Shown piece by piece: positions 46,601 through 55,799 of a stretch of 64,000 nt of DNA. The translations under genes were made by a program, and so were the position numbers. Every line of letters begins with the position of its first letter. Positions within the stretch are counted from its first letter, which is position 1. Source of the stretch: Planctomycetota bacterium (lineage in GTDB: Bacteria > Planctomycetota > UBA1135 > GCA-002686595); NCBI GenBank assembly GCA_021413885.1, contig JAIOPM010000043.1:1-64000 (forward strand), in the 5' to 3' direction. The notes under the pieces were generated by a model. It did no database searches and was not told the DNA's origin. It was given only the letters and a program-made list of their open reading frames with translations.

Positions 46601-46918
46601 GCCGCGGATGTGGAAGTGCGACGACGCGGTGCGCTCCAGGTTCGGACGGTCGACGGCAGCGATGTCCCGATCGCGAACGTCGCGTTGGAACTGCGCTCCG
46701 ACGAATTCGGCGTCGACATTTCAACGTGGCTCGACTCTGGAGCCGTCAGCTCTTCGACCGGACGTTTGACATCCGACGCGAACGGCGAGTTGCTCGTTCA
46801 AGGGCTTCCGAACGGCTCGTTCCAATGGCGCTGCATCGGCGCGGTGGGTGACAACGCAACGGGCACGATCGTGGTGCCGCCGCTCGGCGTCGGCGAGCTG
46901 GTCGTTCGCGTTCACTAG
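43670..46918 (+). CDS. large exported carboxypeptidase-regulatory-like protein
   Basis: A 1082-residue protein with an N-terminal membrane anchor ([20 protein letters not shown]). The outside part is a string of carboxypeptidase-regulatory-like and related Ig-fold beta domains. Repeated units read [80 protein letters not shown] and [20 protein letters not shown]. Such domains occur in planctomycete surface proteins and probably bind polymers or act as spacers. Two ATG codons lie in tandem at 43670. It ends the four-gene set that begins at 41761, and a hairpin follows. No catalytic motif was found. Confidence 0.8.
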   Translation: MMTRKRAILSTIAGLTAVVVVWFAWGPRRPDSRDKPPLSSGAELSAGRGDVAATRPGEVETSNTVADTEPLVALDVESKRIDAQDAPTGTSGKVVDDLGAPIEGAKVRWTRLVDIPLGEPRTWGLIDWAAIDAASIDTETDDRGLFRFEAPPAAEVDAGSALYVEKLGFEVLIVTSARSSEVSGVNRVHRLVRATGMHVQVIDQTGAPATAAVIEHVGLYPISEGATEPAVERAYRCFRQTAVCDMDGRWSAAPLPGRQAVLASSGGLVAEPWYGSASESTSITLRLASTFRARGSVHLPRGIQPDDRAMVRPFYAKGDAYWALEQAPVHADGSWGPVVLPRLTDGPYLFQLDCEAWAACDRYREPPESGEVVIDFETDRAVTVDVVAVDLQDHPVADADVTVYWNDEGWSAGRATTDAEGRATVKRCFPGTVRVSAQKTGFASQTAGPLDIPTADGSPVRVTCEPGGALVGHCTFRGEPLANFHVVAWRGDDPFSNAVHGEYLDRADGSFSLDPVPFGVVHAYAWSDDHPQSEVQTFAFAAGAPHEVDFELPGTRKARGRLIDGATREPAVGITVQLELFYLDAKFDVWGSAVTSDAEGNFEGLEVSTSPSLVRVQAPDYGMLHVRVPAGSDAVVELGDIVVNRTQTLTLRLTTNGATDFTRYELDLRGEQYFPLATFSAEGVVHLDGVAPGQWFANVFDGDDTVSSASLELRAGEAWEFSIPIGRGNPLRVELVPSPESKDVKLDAYTVIVASSDGKRVTRVSRMADAAGRADFFDALGTQAVIEVWDERGASVAAVRQQLDSDGSVVRIPIGDDATRLRVLDSKHQPVPGVIVHARDPIKDGLVSTRYTTDRAGECVLRGLTWPRVVLNLQHAVLGTKSGVAFDPVLERGRTLEVVFDAVARVRCRLVDRGVELAGVSCVVSDELSGVALPGHSSDPKGRVEWGPVAAGAYVLAVADAQCWPTEKRVDVRTADVAADVEVRRRGALQVRTVDGSDVPIANVALELRSDEFGVDISTWLDSGAVSSSTGRLTSDANGELLVQGLPNGSFQWRCIGAVGDNATGTIVVPPLGVGELVVRVH

Positions 46919-47259
46919 GACCGCGCGACTTGCCGGCGCGGGCTGCTCGGGGACATCGAAATCCCCGGGCAGCTCGGCAACCAAGTGTCCGACGGCGGGT
47001 CTTGGTTGCTGTGAGCAGCGCTCGACGTGCGACATCGATGTTCCCGCCACGCTTCGTCGAAGGAGCGCAGCGACCGTGTCGACGCGCGAGTGGTGCACCA
47101 GCGGGGCACCGTCGTCTTCAGCTCGACGATCGCGGAGGCGCTCGTTCTTCGACGCGCAAGACATCGACGCCGATTCCACCGACAACTCCGCGTCGACCAT
47201 GCGCGGACCTGGCGCAGGCCGAGCTCGCTTGGCATCCTCTCCGCCCCGATCGGCGCGCC
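46919..47259 (+). other. 341-base non-coding gap
   Basis: This stretch contains a hairpin just after the large gene at 46943-46972. Beyond it I see no convincing gene, ribosome site or promoter for the UPF0210 gene. Possible small frames on both strands are Arg- and Ser-rich and look like chance reading of GC-rich DNA. Confidence 0.5.
46943..46972 (+). terminator. hairpin after the carboxypeptidase-regulatory gene
   Basis: CTGCTCGGGGA at 46943-46953 pairs with TCCCCGGGCAG at 46962-46972 around an eight-base loop, with one G-T pair. There is no following T-run, so it may be a weak or Rho-independent-like end signal. Confidence 0.5.
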
Positions 47260-48624
47260 ATGTCCTTCACCGACCAAGAGATCCTCGAGACCGTCAGGAT
47301 GTTCGAGCTCGAGACGCTCGACATCCGCACCACGACGCTCGGCATCAACTTGCTCGATTGCGCCGATCCGGACATCGAGGCCTGCTGCGAGAAGATCTAC
47401 GCGAAGATCGTCCACCAAGCCCGTGACCTGGTGAAGGTCGGGCAGTCGATCACGGCGGACTACGGCATTCCGATCGTCAACAAGCGCATCGCGGTGACGC
47501 CGATCTCGCTGGTGGCGGCGGCGTGCGGCGAGGCGGACCTCGTTCCGTTCGCTCGCGCGATGGATGCGGCGGCGAAGGCGGTCGGCGTCGACTTCATCGG
47601 CGGGTTCACGGCGTACGTCCACAAGGGCTACACGAACTCGGATCGAGCGCTGTTCGATTCGATTCCGCGCGCGCTGGCGGAGACCGATCACGTCTGCTCG
47701 TCGATCTCGCTCGCCTCGACGCGCGCGGGGATCAACATGGACGCGGTCGCGCACTTCAGTCGCGTCGTGCTCCAAGCCGCGGCGTTGACGGCGGACCGCG
47801 GCGGACTCGGCTGCGCGAAGCTCGTCTGCTTCTGCAACGCGGTCGAGGACAACCCGTTCGTCGCCGGCGCGCACATCGGGATCGGCGAAGGCGAGACGGT
47901 GCTCAACGTCGGCGTGTCCGGTCCCGGCGTCGTGCGTTCGGCGCTCGCGCGGCTCGGGCCCGACGCGGACCTGCTCGCGGTCGCCGAGGTCATCAAGCGC
48001 ACGTCGTTCAAGATCACGCGCATGGGCGAGCTCGTCGGCCGCGAAGCCGCGCGCCGGCTCGGCACGACGTTCGGCATCGTCGACATCTCGCTCGCGCCGA
48101 CGCCGGCGATCGGCGATTCGGTCAGCGACATCCTCGAGTTGATCGGCGCCGAGCGCACCGGGGCGCCGGGCACGACCGCGGCGCTCGCGCTGCTCACCGA
48201 CGCGGTGAAGAAGGGCGGCGCGATGGCGAGCTCTTCGGTCGGCGGCCTCTCGGGCGCCTTCATCCCGGTCAGCGAGGACGCCGGCATGATCGCGGCGGTG
48301 CGCGACAACGCGCTCAGCCTCGCGAAACTCGAAGCGATGACCGCCGTCTGTTCGGTCGGCCTCGACATGGTCGCGGTTCCGGGTGACACGCCCGCGGCGA
48401 CGATCGCCGGCATCATCGCGGACGAGATGGCGATCGGGATGATCAACAGCAAGACGACCGCGGTCCGCATCATCCCGGTGCCGGGCAAAGGTCCGGGCGA
48501 GACGGTCGAGTGGGGCGGTTTGCTCGGCACCGCGATCGTGCAGGACCCGGGCAAGTACTCGTGCGAGCGCTTCTTCCGCCGCGGCGGCCGGATTCCGGCG
48601 CCGTTGCAGGGATACAAGAACTGA
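47260..48624 (+). CDS. UPF0210 (PFL-like fold) protein
   Basis: A 454-residue protein that matches the UPF0210/DUF711 family at full length. Diagnostic pieces are [100 protein letters not shown] and the end [14 protein letters not shown]. The fold is like pyruvate-formate lyase but without a glycyl-radical site, and the biochemical role is not known. In many bacteria and archaea this gene sits beside a UPF0237 ACT-domain gene. Here that partner is the last gene of the microcompartment operon, 12.8 kb upstream. No signal peptide is seen. Confidence 0.95.
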   Translation: MSFTDQEILETVRMFELETLDIRTTTLGINLLDCADPDIEACCEKIYAKIVHQARDLVKVGQSITADYGIPIVNKRIAVTPISLVAAACGEADLVPFARAMDAAAKAVGVDFIGGFTAYVHKGYTNSDRALFDSIPRALAETDHVCSSISLASTRAGINMDAVAHFSRVVLQAAALTADRGGLGCAKLVCFCNAVEDNPFVAGAHIGIGEGETVLNVGVSGPGVVRSALARLGPDADLLAVAEVIKRTSFKITRMGELVGREAARRLGTTFGIVDISLAPTPAIGDSVSDILELIGAERTGAPGTTAALALLTDAVKKGGAMASSSVGGLSGAFIPVSEDAGMIAAVRDNALSLAKLEAMTAVCSVGLDMVAVPGDTPAATIAGIIADEMAIGMINSKTTAVRIIPVPGKGPGETVEWGGLLGTAIVQDPGKYSCERFFRRGGRIPAPLQGYKN

Positions 48625-48831
48625 CGGTCGCGTCGAGCGCCGGCGCGTGCCGAGCGCTCGTGATTCGCGGAGTTGCGACGCGTCGTCCCTCGACCGACGC
48701 GCGTTTCACCGCGGAAACGATGAGCCTCAAGGGGTCGTTCGCCCTCGACCGACAGGAGGTTCACCCCCCTGCGGAGTTGGCCGGCGCCGCCGGACTCCGC
48801 ACCTGCACTCGAACCCGCTCCCCGACGCTCC

Positions 48832-50352
48832 GTGGCCGAACGCATCCTCCTGGTCGACGACGCTCGCGAAGTGCTCGCGAGTTTCGCGCGTGTGGTCGGC
48901 GGGCGGCACGCGGTGGTGACCGCGGAGAACGCGGAAAGAGCGCTCGCCCTGTGCCGCGACGAAGGTCCGTTCGCGGTCGTCGTCGCCGACTACGAAATGC
49001 CCGGCATGCGCGGTATCGAGCTCGTGATGCGCATCCGCGAGGAGTGGCCCGACACCGTCGCGTTGATGGTCACCGGCTTGGTCGACGTCGACGTCGCGAT
49101 CGATGCGTTGCACAACGGACGCGTCTTCCGCTTCCTCGAGAAGCCCTGCCCGCAGACGCACTTGCTGTCCGCGGTCGACGAGGCGCTGACCGAACACCGA
49201 CGCTTGCGCGCCGAGCGCGAGGCCGCGAGTTCCCTGCGCTTCTCGCGCGCGGCGTTGGAACACTTCAACGGTCGCTTGAACGAGCTCGTCAACGAACAGA
49301 CCGAGGCGATGTTGCGCCTCAACCGTTTCGTCAACGACTTGAACGGCGTCGATTCGCTGCAGCAGATCGCGGAGCTCGCCGCCGACGCGGTGCACGATCT
49401 CGTCGGCGAGCGCGGTGTCGTCGTCGAACTCCGTTCGCGTCCGTCGGGCGAGGTCGAATGCCGTGGCCGCTCGGGACCGGAGCCGCGCGGTGCGCAACGC
49501 CGCGAACCCGCGAACACCGCCGACGGCGAGATCGGTTGCTTCGTGTTCGATCACCTCGACGCGCACGGCCGGCCGCTCGGCACGCTGCACGCGAACTTGG
49601 TCGCCGCCGCCGCCGCGTCGACCGCGGTCGCCGCGTACCACCAGATCCGCCGCCGCGAACGCGACGATGCTCAGCACGCGACGATCCTCGCGCTCGCCAA
49701 ACTTGCCGAACAGCGCGACAACGAGACCGGCAAGCACCTCGAGCGCGTCAGCCTCTATTGCACGTTGATCGCCGAAGGCCTGCGCGAGGACGGTTGGCAT
49801 CGCGACGTGATCGACGACGCGTTCGTGCACGATCTCTATCGCTCCGCGCCGCTGCACGACATCGGCAAGGTCGGCATTCCCGACGCGATCCTGCTGAAGC
49901 CGGGCAAGTTGACGCCCGACGAGTGGCAGGTGATGAAGACGCACACCGACATCGGCGCGGAGACGTTGCGCTCCGTGATGGATCACGATGGCTCGCAGAG
50001 CTTCCTCGGGATGAGCCTCGACATCGCGTGGTGTCACCACGAGTACTGGAACGGCAACGGCTATCCCCGCGCGTTGAAGGGCGAGGCGATTCCGCTGGCC
50101 GCGCGCATCCTCGCGCTCGCCGACGTGTACGACGCGTTGACGAGCGTGCGCGTCTACAAGTCCGCGTGGACTCACGCCGCGGCGCTCGATTGGATCAAGC
50201 AGGAAGCCGGCACGCACTTCGATCCGCGTTGCGTCGAGAGTTTCGTCGCGCGCGAGCGTCGAGCCGACGAGATCCGCGCGCGTCTCGCGGACACGCGCGA
50301 CGAAGTCGCGGCGCAGCACGAGCTCCGCTCGCCGCGCGCCCACGCCGTCTGA
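48832..50352 (+). CDS. response regulator with HD-GYP domain
   Basis: A 506-residue cytoplasmic protein. Residues 1-120 are a receiver domain: RILLVDDAREVLASF, the phospho-acceptor Asp in VVVADYEMPGMRG, and FRFLEKPCPQTHL. A linker follows (about 150-285) that has a GAF-like beta region. The HD-GYP domain from about residue 290 has QHATILALAKLAEQRDNETG, HDIGKVGIPDAILLKPGKL, MKTHTDIGAETL and HHEYWNGNGYPRALKGEAIP. In the place of the canonical HHE..DG.GYP the sequence is HHEYWNGNGYP, which is complete. It should hydrolyse cyclic di-GMP when phosphorylated. No histidine kinase is nearby. The start is GTG. Confidence 0.93.
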   Translation: MAERILLVDDAREVLASFARVVGGRHAVVTAENAERALALCRDEGPFAVVVADYEMPGMRGIELVMRIREEWPDTVALMVTGLVDVDVAIDALHNGRVFRFLEKPCPQTHLLSAVDEALTEHRRLRAEREAASSLRFSRAALEHFNGRLNELVNEQTEAMLRLNRFVNDLNGVDSLQQIAELAADAVHDLVGERGVVVELRSRPSGEVECRGRSGPEPRGAQRREPANTADGEIGCFVFDHLDAHGRPLGTLHANLVAAAAASTAVAAYHQIRRRERDDAQHATILALAKLAEQRDNETGKHLERVSLYCTLIAEGLREDGWHRDVIDDAFVHDLYRSAPLHDIGKVGIPDAILLKPGKLTPDEWQVMKTHTDIGAETLRSVMDHDGSQSFLGMSLDIAWCHHEYWNGNGYPRALKGEAIPLAARILALADVYDALTSVRVYKSAWTHAAALDWIKQEAGTHFDPRCVESFVARERRADEIRARLADTRDEVAAQHELRSPRAHAV

Positions 50353-50420
50353 GCGTCGCGCGGAATCCGCGAGCGAGCTGATGTTCGCCGCCCCGCGACG
50401 TGTCATCCTGCGCGGCTTCG

Positions 50421-51647
50421 ATGGAAGCTTGGCGGCGCACGCAGCGAGCCGTGTGGCTCGCGAACCTGGTCACCGCGGCGGGCATGATGAGCTTCCTGCC
50501 GTTCTTTCCGAGCCACCTCCAAGCGCTCGGACTCGAAGGCCGCGCCGAGATCGCGACGTGGGCCGGGATCCTCTACGGCGCCGCGCCGTTGTCGGCCGCG
50601 GTGATGAGTCCGATCTGGGGCGCGATCGGTGATCGTGTCGGGCGCAAGCCGATGGTGTTGCGGTCGATGCTCGCGATCGCGCTGTTCGTCGGCGCGATGG
50701 CGTTCGCGACGTCGCCTTGGCAGCTCCTGATCCTGCGGCTCCTGCAGGGCGCCTTCTCGGGTTTCGTCGCTCCGAGCCTGACGTTGGTCAGCGTCGCGGC
50801 GCCGGCGGAACGTCAAGGCGCGATCTCGGCGTCGCTGCAACAAGCGATGACGCTCGGCGCGGTGATCGGACCCGCGCTCGGCGAGTTCGCGCGCGCGCAC
50901 GGCGGCATCCGCGCGGCTTATTTGACGGTCGCGGCGCTCGCGTTGTGTTCGGCCGTCTGCGTCGCGCTCTTCGCCGAGGAGCACGCCGGTCATCGCCGCG
51001 CGCACGACGGCGACGGCGATTGGTTCGGCGCGTTGCGCGCGAGCTTCGGCGATCTCTCCGAGCTGCGCGCGAACCGCGCGTTGCGCGCCGCGATCGTGCT
51101 GACGTTCTGGTTGCAGTTCGGCATGGGCGCGACGACGCCGATGCTCGAGATCCTCGTGCAGGATTTCCCCGCGGGCGAGCCGCATTGGTTGCCGCTCTCG
51201 ACCGGCGCGCTCTTCAGCGCGGTCGCGATCGCGAATTTGCTCTTCCTGCCGTGGTGGGGGAAGTACGGCGATCGACGCGGCCACTCACGAGCGTTGCTCG
51301 CGTGTTCGTTGCTGTCGGGACTCGTGCTGTTGATCCACGCGGCGCCGCTTTCGTTCGACGGTCTCGTCGGCGCGCGCTTCGCGCTCGGCGCGGCGATGGC
51401 GGGCTCGGGTCCGCTCGCGTTCGGCGTCGCCGCCGCGGAGTCGTCGACGCACGGCCGCGGCGGAGCGTTCGGCGTCGTCTTCGCGGCGCGTTGCCTCGCG
51501 GTCGCGGTCGCCGCGATCCTCGGCGGCCTCGGCTTCGCCGCGCTCGGCGGGCGAGGGTTGTTCATCGTTTCGGGAGCGCTCGTGCTCGTCTCCGTCGCGT
51601 GGTACGCGCCACGCGCCCGGAGCTCGGACGCCGCGGCCGCGGGCTAG
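50421..51647 (+). CDS. MFS transporter
   Basis: A 408-residue major-facilitator transporter with about 12 membrane helices. Cytoplasmic loop 2-3 carries the family motif as GAIGDRVGRKPMVLRSML. Helix 5 has TLGAVIGPALGEFA, the antiporter-type motif C that suggests drug or metabolite efflux. The second half repeats the loop as GKYGDRRGHSRALLA. The ATG at 50421 starts just ahead of the first helix (ANLVTAAGMMSFLPFFPSHL); an in-frame ATG at 50400 is possible. It follows the HD-GYP gene by 68 bases. The substrate is unknown. Confidence 0.9.
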   Translation: MEAWRRTQRAVWLANLVTAAGMMSFLPFFPSHLQALGLEGRAEIATWAGILYGAAPLSAAVMSPIWGAIGDRVGRKPMVLRSMLAIALFVGAMAFATSPWQLLILRLLQGAFSGFVAPSLTLVSVAAPAERQGAISASLQQAMTLGAVIGPALGEFARAHGGIRAAYLTVAALALCSAVCVALFAEEHAGHRRAHDGDGDWFGALRASFGDLSELRANRALRAAIVLTFWLQFGMGATTPMLEILVQDFPAGEPHWLPLSTGALFSAVAIANLLFLPWWGKYGDRRGHSRALLACSLLSGLVLLIHAAPLSFDGLVGARFALGAAMAGSGPLAFGVAAAESSTHGRGGAFGVVFAARCLAVAVAAILGGLGFAALGGRGLFIVSGALVLVSVAWYAPRARSSDAAAAG

Positions 51648-51839
51648 TCGTGTGTTGCGATCGATCGCAACGCGTGCGACTCGGCCAGCTCCTGACGATT
51701 TCCCGGCGAGGCTCGTTTCACTTTCAAAAAGCACTGGCCCGCCGTCTGACCTGCCGTTCGGAGAATGCTTGTGCCTCGTGGGGGCGGGGATATCCTCTTC
51801 GCTCCTCCAAGTCTCCCCGAGCCCTCCAGAGTAGAGCCC

Positions 51840-52634
51840 ATGCTGATTCTCCCGATCCTCCTGTTCACCCTTCCGATCGATCCGTCCGTCACCACAGTTG
51901 TCGTCGACACGGTGCCGCCCGCGATCCAAGACGCGGCGACGCCCGCCGAACCGAAAGAGCCGAAGTGGACCGGTTCGGTCAGCCTCGGCGCTTCGATCGC
52001 CGACGGTGACTCCGACACGCGCAGCGCGTCGTCGACCGCCGACGCCGAGTACCGCCGCGAGAACGATCGCTTCAAGCTCGGTTTCGCGTGGAACTACCAA
52101 CAGGACAAGAACGCGACGCCGTCGATCACTCAGCGTCGCAGCTTGTTCAAGGCGCAGTACGACTACTTCTTCTCGAAGCGCACGTACGGTCTGGTCCAAG
52201 CCAGCGCGGAAGCCGACAAGGCCGCCGACCTCGCGCTGCGCACGACGATCGGCGTCGGCGCCGGTCATCAGTTCCTCGAGGACGAAGCCTGGATCGGCGA
52301 AGGTACGTGGAAGGTGTCCGCGGAAGTCGGTGTCACGCACATCGACGAGGACTTCGACGTCGCCAAGGACAACGACTACATGTCGGCGCGCGCCGCGTAC
52401 TCGGCTGCTTGGACGCCGAACGCGAAGTGGGGCCTCTCGCAGACGTGTGAAATCTTCCCGTCGCTCGAGGACTCGGACGACCTGCTGATCAAGCTCGACA
52501 CCCGCGGCAAGATGGCGCTCACCGAGAAGATGTTCGGTCAGCTCCAGTGGCTGTGGACGTACGACAACACGCCGGCGACCGGGCTCTCCCGCACCAACGA
52601 TATCTATGCTCTGACGATCGGTTGGAGCTTCTGA
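51840..52634 (+). CDS. DUF481 outer-membrane protein (YdiY-like)
   Basis: A 264-residue exported barrel protein. A short hydrophobic start ([17 protein letters not shown]) acts as signal. The domain then shows the DUF481 style of paired strands: [54 protein letters not shown], and the closing [14 protein letters not shown] with a C-terminal Phe. DUF481 proteins are thought to sit in the outer membrane; the function is unknown. I chose the ATG at 51840, because a possible in-frame start at 51765 would add a Pro-rich non-signal stretch. It is followed by mscL 67 bases later. Confidence 0.87.
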   Translation: MLILPILLFTLPIDPSVTTVVVDTVPPAIQDAATPAEPKEPKWTGSVSLGASIADGDSDTRSASSTADAEYRRENDRFKLGFAWNYQQDKNATPSITQRRSLFKAQYDYFFSKRTYGLVQASAEADKAADLALRTTIGVGAGHQFLEDEAWIGEGTWKVSAEVGVTHIDEDFDVAKDNDYMSARAAYSAAWTPNAKWGLSQTCEIFPSLEDSDDLLIKLDTRGKMALTEKMFGQLQWLWTYDNTPATGLSRTNDIYALTIGWSF

Positions 52635-52701
52635 GCCCCGACCGCGTCTCGCACCTCGCACCCTCTATTCCTTCTCGTCCCACACAAGAGGAGTCTTCGC
52701 C

Positions 52702-53079
52702 ATGAGCATGATGCAAGAGTTCAAAGAGTTCGCCATGAAGGGCAACGTCGTCGACATGGCGGTCGGCGTCGTGATCGGCGCCGCGTTCGGCAAGATCGTG
52801 TCGTCGATGGTGAACGACATCATCATGCCGTTGGTCGGCCTCGTCCTCGGCGGCATCGACTTCACGAAATACGCCGTCGGCTTCGACAAGGCGACGAAGT
52901 CGATCCAGTCGATCGTCGGTCAGGACGCGATCGACGCGGCCTCGAAGGCGGGAGCCTCGGTGGTCAAGTACGGCTCCTTCCTCCAGAACGTGATCGACTT
53001 CGTGATCGTCGCGTTCGCGATCTTCATGGCCGTGCGGATGATGAACAAGATGCGCAAGCAAGCGCCGCCCGCGAAGTAG
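52702..53079 (+). CDS. mscL: large-conductance mechanosensitive channel MscL
   Basis: A 125-residue pentameric channel that opens under membrane tension to release solutes. Sequence signatures are [53 protein letters not shown], and the second helix [21 protein letters not shown] short periplasmic loop (about 20 residues shorter than in E. coli) connects the helices, and the C-terminal cytoplasmic helix is short and Lys-rich. It ends directly against the convergent gene at 53080 with no gap. Confidence 0.97.
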   Translation: MSMMQEFKEFAMKGNVVDMAVGVVIGAAFGKIVSSMVNDIIMPLVGLVLGGIDFTKYAVGFDKATKSIQSIVGQDAIDAASKAGASVVKYGSFLQNVIDFVIVAFAIFMAVRMMNKMRKQAPPAK

Positions 53080-54105
53080 TCAGTCCGGCACGACCAACGC
53101 GCGCCGTAGCGCTTCGCCGAGTTCCCGTCGGATGACGGACGGCGCGAGGCGGCTCGGCGCGAGCGCTCGGTTGTGCTCCGCGAAATCCTCGAGCTCCTCG
53201 CTCCCGAACCACAGTTCGGGCGAGGGGCTCGCGGTGTCTTGGGCGCGCCACGCGAACGCGGACGCGGGATCGCACTGCTCGAGCTCGTTCAAACGCCCCG
53301 CGAGCATCCCGAGCTCCGGCCGAGAGAGACGCCGCGGCACGATGCCGTCGAACCACGACAGAGTGCCGACGACGAAGCGACAGAGCGTCCCTTCGCGTCG
53401 CGGCGCGAGCGTGAGCACGCGATCGCGCGTCGTCGAACCGAAGAGCGCGTGGCGTCCCGGCCCGAACGGCGCGTCGACGTCGCGCGCGGTCCAGATCGAC
53501 CAATCGAGGTGCACGAGGTCGTCGTGGGCGGCGTGCGCGAGCTCGGCGCGGCCGCGCGCGACCGACGCGACGGCGTCTTGCCACAGGGCTCGATGTTCCT
53601 CGAGCCCGCCGTCGATCAGCGCGGGCAGGCGTTCGACGAGTTCACGCGCCGCGAGTTCCCAGCGCGCGTGACCGTCGAGTCCGGCGAGCCGCGCGGCGAT
53701 CGGCGAACGATCTCGATCGGCGAACGCCGCGATCAACGCATCGAGCGCGATCGCCGCTTCGCTCGGCGCGCGGAAGAAATCGCCGGCGGCCGCGGCGTCG
53801 AGCAAGAGCTTCTCGCGCTTCAACGCCTCTTCCGGCCGCAGGAACGCGAACAGCGCCAGCACGCCGTCGGTGTCGTAGTGGTTGTTGACGACGCTCTTCG
53901 CGTCGCCGACGAGGCGCGTTCGCTCGCGCTCGTCCAACCGATCGAACGCGAGCACGATGCCGGTCGAGAGCTCGTGCGTGAGCTGCGCCGGCGTGCGGTT
54001 GCCGGGCCAGTGACTGAGGTTCAGCCCGCGCGCGTCCCAGGCTCCGTCGACGCTGACGACTTCTTCGCCCGCGACGTCGCGTCGGATGCGGAGCTCGAAC
54101 GCCAA
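53080..54105 (-). CDS. protein of unknown function, DHH-like motif
   Basis: A 341-residue soluble protein. The start is a TTG one base after the stop of the upstream TPR gene. The region LSHWPGNRTPAQLTHELSTG is followed by SVVNNHYDTDGVLALFAFLR, an HxDxDG pattern like the metal-binding motif of DHH phosphoesterases. It may belong to the DUF6687 family, but I recall this family only loosely. The C-terminal half is helical and Arg/Ala-rich. It has no signal peptide. It and the two TPR genes upstream form a minus-strand cluster; a link in function is not shown. Confidence 0.65.
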   Translation of the reverse strand: MAFELRIRRDVAGEEVVSVDGAWDARGLNLSHWPGNRTPAQLTHELSTGIVLAFDRLDERERTRLVGDAKSVVNNHYDTDGVLALFAFLRPEEALKREKLLLDAAAAGDFFRAPSEAAIALDALIAAFADRDRSPIAARLAGLDGHARWELAARELVERLPALIDGGLEEHRALWQDAVASVARGRAELAHAAHDDLVHLDWSIWTARDVDAPFGPGRHALFGSTTRDRVLTLAPRREGTLCRFVVGTLSWFDGIVPRRLSRPELGMLAGRLNELEQCDPASAFAWRAQDTASPSPELWFGSEELEDFAEHNRALAPSRLAPSVIRRELGEALRRALVVPD

Positions 54106-54106
54106 C

Positions 54107-55753
54107 TCAGTTCTTCCCGTCGCCGCCGCGCTCGAGCTTCTTCTTCAGGATCCCGTAGTTGTTCTTCGAATCGCGCGCGGCGATCTCGATCGCGGCGCGG
54201 TCTTCGGGCGAGAGATCCTTGCGCGCGAGTTCCTTCTCGGCGTTGACGCGCGCCTTCTCGTAGAGCGTCAGCGCCCGTTCGAGATCGCGCTCGAGGTTGT
54301 AGTGGAGGATGACCGCGGTGTCGTTCAGGTAGTTCGGGTTCTCGGGCGAGAGCGACAGCGCCTTCTCGTACGCGACCAACGCGCGCTCCCAGAAGTCGAC
54401 CGGCTTCTCCTTCTCGGTCGCGCGCTTCTTGCGCGCGAGCTCGTCGCCGTGGTCGCGCAGGAAGAGCCCGAGGTTGTTCCAGTAGCGTCCTTCGTCCGGA
54501 CTGACGCGCGTGCAGATGTCGGAGAGCAACGCGGCGTCGAGGTTCAGCGTGTCGCCGTCGTGCTTGTCCGGATTGGCGCACCAACCGACCAAGTACTCGA
54601 TCTCGGCGAGCGTCAGCTCTTTCGCGCTCGCGATCGCCGTCGTCAAGCCGTCGGGATCCGCGTCGTAGAACGAACGCAGCGCCGCGATCGCGTCGGGATA
54701 CTTCTGCTGCGCGTAGCACGACTTGTAGACGTAGAACCACGAGTTGACGAACGCGGGGTTCTTCGCGAGCGCGGAACGGAACGCCTCTTCGGCTTCCGGA
54801 TACTTCTTGCGATCGAAGCGCGCCCAACCGAGCCACCACAGGAGCGTCGGTTCGCCTTGCGGATCGTCGGCGTGGAAGACGAGGCCGCGCTTCGCGTCCT
54901 CGAGCGCGCCGAGGAAATCGTCGCCGCCGAGCGCTTGGTACGCGCCGAGGTAGTCGACGGTCGAAGGCGACGCCATGAACGCGGTCGTGTAGGCCTTGGT
55001 CGCTGCGGGCTTCGCTTGCTTCCACAATTGCGCGTTGCCGAGTTCTTTCGCGGCGTCCGAGCGCTTGATGCGCGATCCGAAGTCGGACTTGTCCGTGAGT
55101 TCCGCGAGCGCGCGCTCGAACGACTCGACCGCGACTTTCCAATGTCCTTCGGCGTCGGCCTTGGTCGCTTCGTCGCCTTGCGCGGCGACGAACTGCGACA
55201 TCGCGATCCGTCCGCGCAGGAAGTGCGCGTCGGCGTTCTTCGCGTCGATCGTGATCGCGCGGTCGATCGCCTTGCGCGCGCGCGGCAAGTCCGGCGCGTA
55301 CCACGCGGCTTCGGCGAGCGGCAGGAACGCGTCGCGGTAGCGGTCGCCGTTCGCGGTCGTCGCGCGCTCGAGGAACGTCAGCGCGTCGGCGAACTGTTGG
55401 CCGATGCTGCCGCTGGTCTGTCCGGCAGCGACCGAGCGTTTCGCGAGCTCGGAGAGTCCGAGCCCCAATAGATAGTCAAGGTCCGGTCCTTTCGCGCCCG
55501 CGGCCTGGGCCTGATCGACCTCGGACAACGCGTCCTCGACTTCGCCGAGCGCGATTCGCGCGCGCAGCACCCACATCTTGGTCTTGAACGCGTCGCCGTC
55601 GCGCTTCGCCGCGTCCTGGAAGAGCGGCAGCGCTTCCGCCGCCTTGCCGGCATCGAGCAACGCGCGGCCGCGCGCGACCACGGCGTCGACGGAATCCTGG
55701 ACGACGACGATCGCGGCGGGGGACGTGAGCAACAGTGCGATGGAAACGAACAT
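54107..55753 (-). CDS. exported TPR-repeat protein
   Basis: A 548-residue protein with a short signal-like start (MFVSIALLLTSPAAIVVVQD). The rest is TPR helices: VARGRALLDAGKAAEALPLF, ARIALGEVEDALSEVDQAQA, LLWWLGWARFDRKKYPEAEE, and PENPNYLNDTAVILHYNLER near the C-terminus. The last segment (ALVAYEKALSLSPENPNYLN) is also found in the TPR gene at 55800, with the same NDTA..L.Y sequence in both, so the two are paralogues. It probably lies in the periplasm as a scaffold. The gap to the upstream gene is 46 bases. Confidence 0.85.
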   Translation of the reverse strand: MFVSIALLLTSPAAIVVVQDSVDAVVARGRALLDAGKAAEALPLFQDAAKRDGDAFKTKMWVLRARIALGEVEDALSEVDQAQAAGAKGPDLDYLLGLGLSELAKRSVAAGQTSGSIGQQFADALTFLERATTANGDRYRDAFLPLAEAAWYAPDLPRARKAIDRAITIDAKNADAHFLRGRIAMSQFVAAQGDEATKADAEGHWKVAVESFERALAELTDKSDFGSRIKRSDAAKELGNAQLWKQAKPAATKAYTTAFMASPSTVDYLGAYQALGGDDFLGALEDAKRGLVFHADDPQGEPTLLWWLGWARFDRKKYPEAEEAFRSALAKNPAFVNSWFYVYKSCYAQQKYPDAIAALRSFYDADPDGLTTAIASAKELTLAEIEYLVGWCANPDKHDGDTLNLDAALLSDICTRVSPDEGRYWNNLGLFLRDHGDELARKKRATEKEKPVDFWERALVAYEKALSLSPENPNYLNDTAVILHYNLERDLERALTLYEKARVNAEKELARKDLSPEDRAAIEIAARDSKNNYGILKKKLERGGDGKN

Positions 55754-55799
55754 GGCGATCTCGTGGGGCTGGGACGTGAGAGAGAGGAACGCGAACCCT

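Noticed and set aside
46721..47200. Minus-strand frame in the gap before UPF0210
   Set aside because: It overlaps the 3-prime end of a clear gene, has no ribosome site and no family match.
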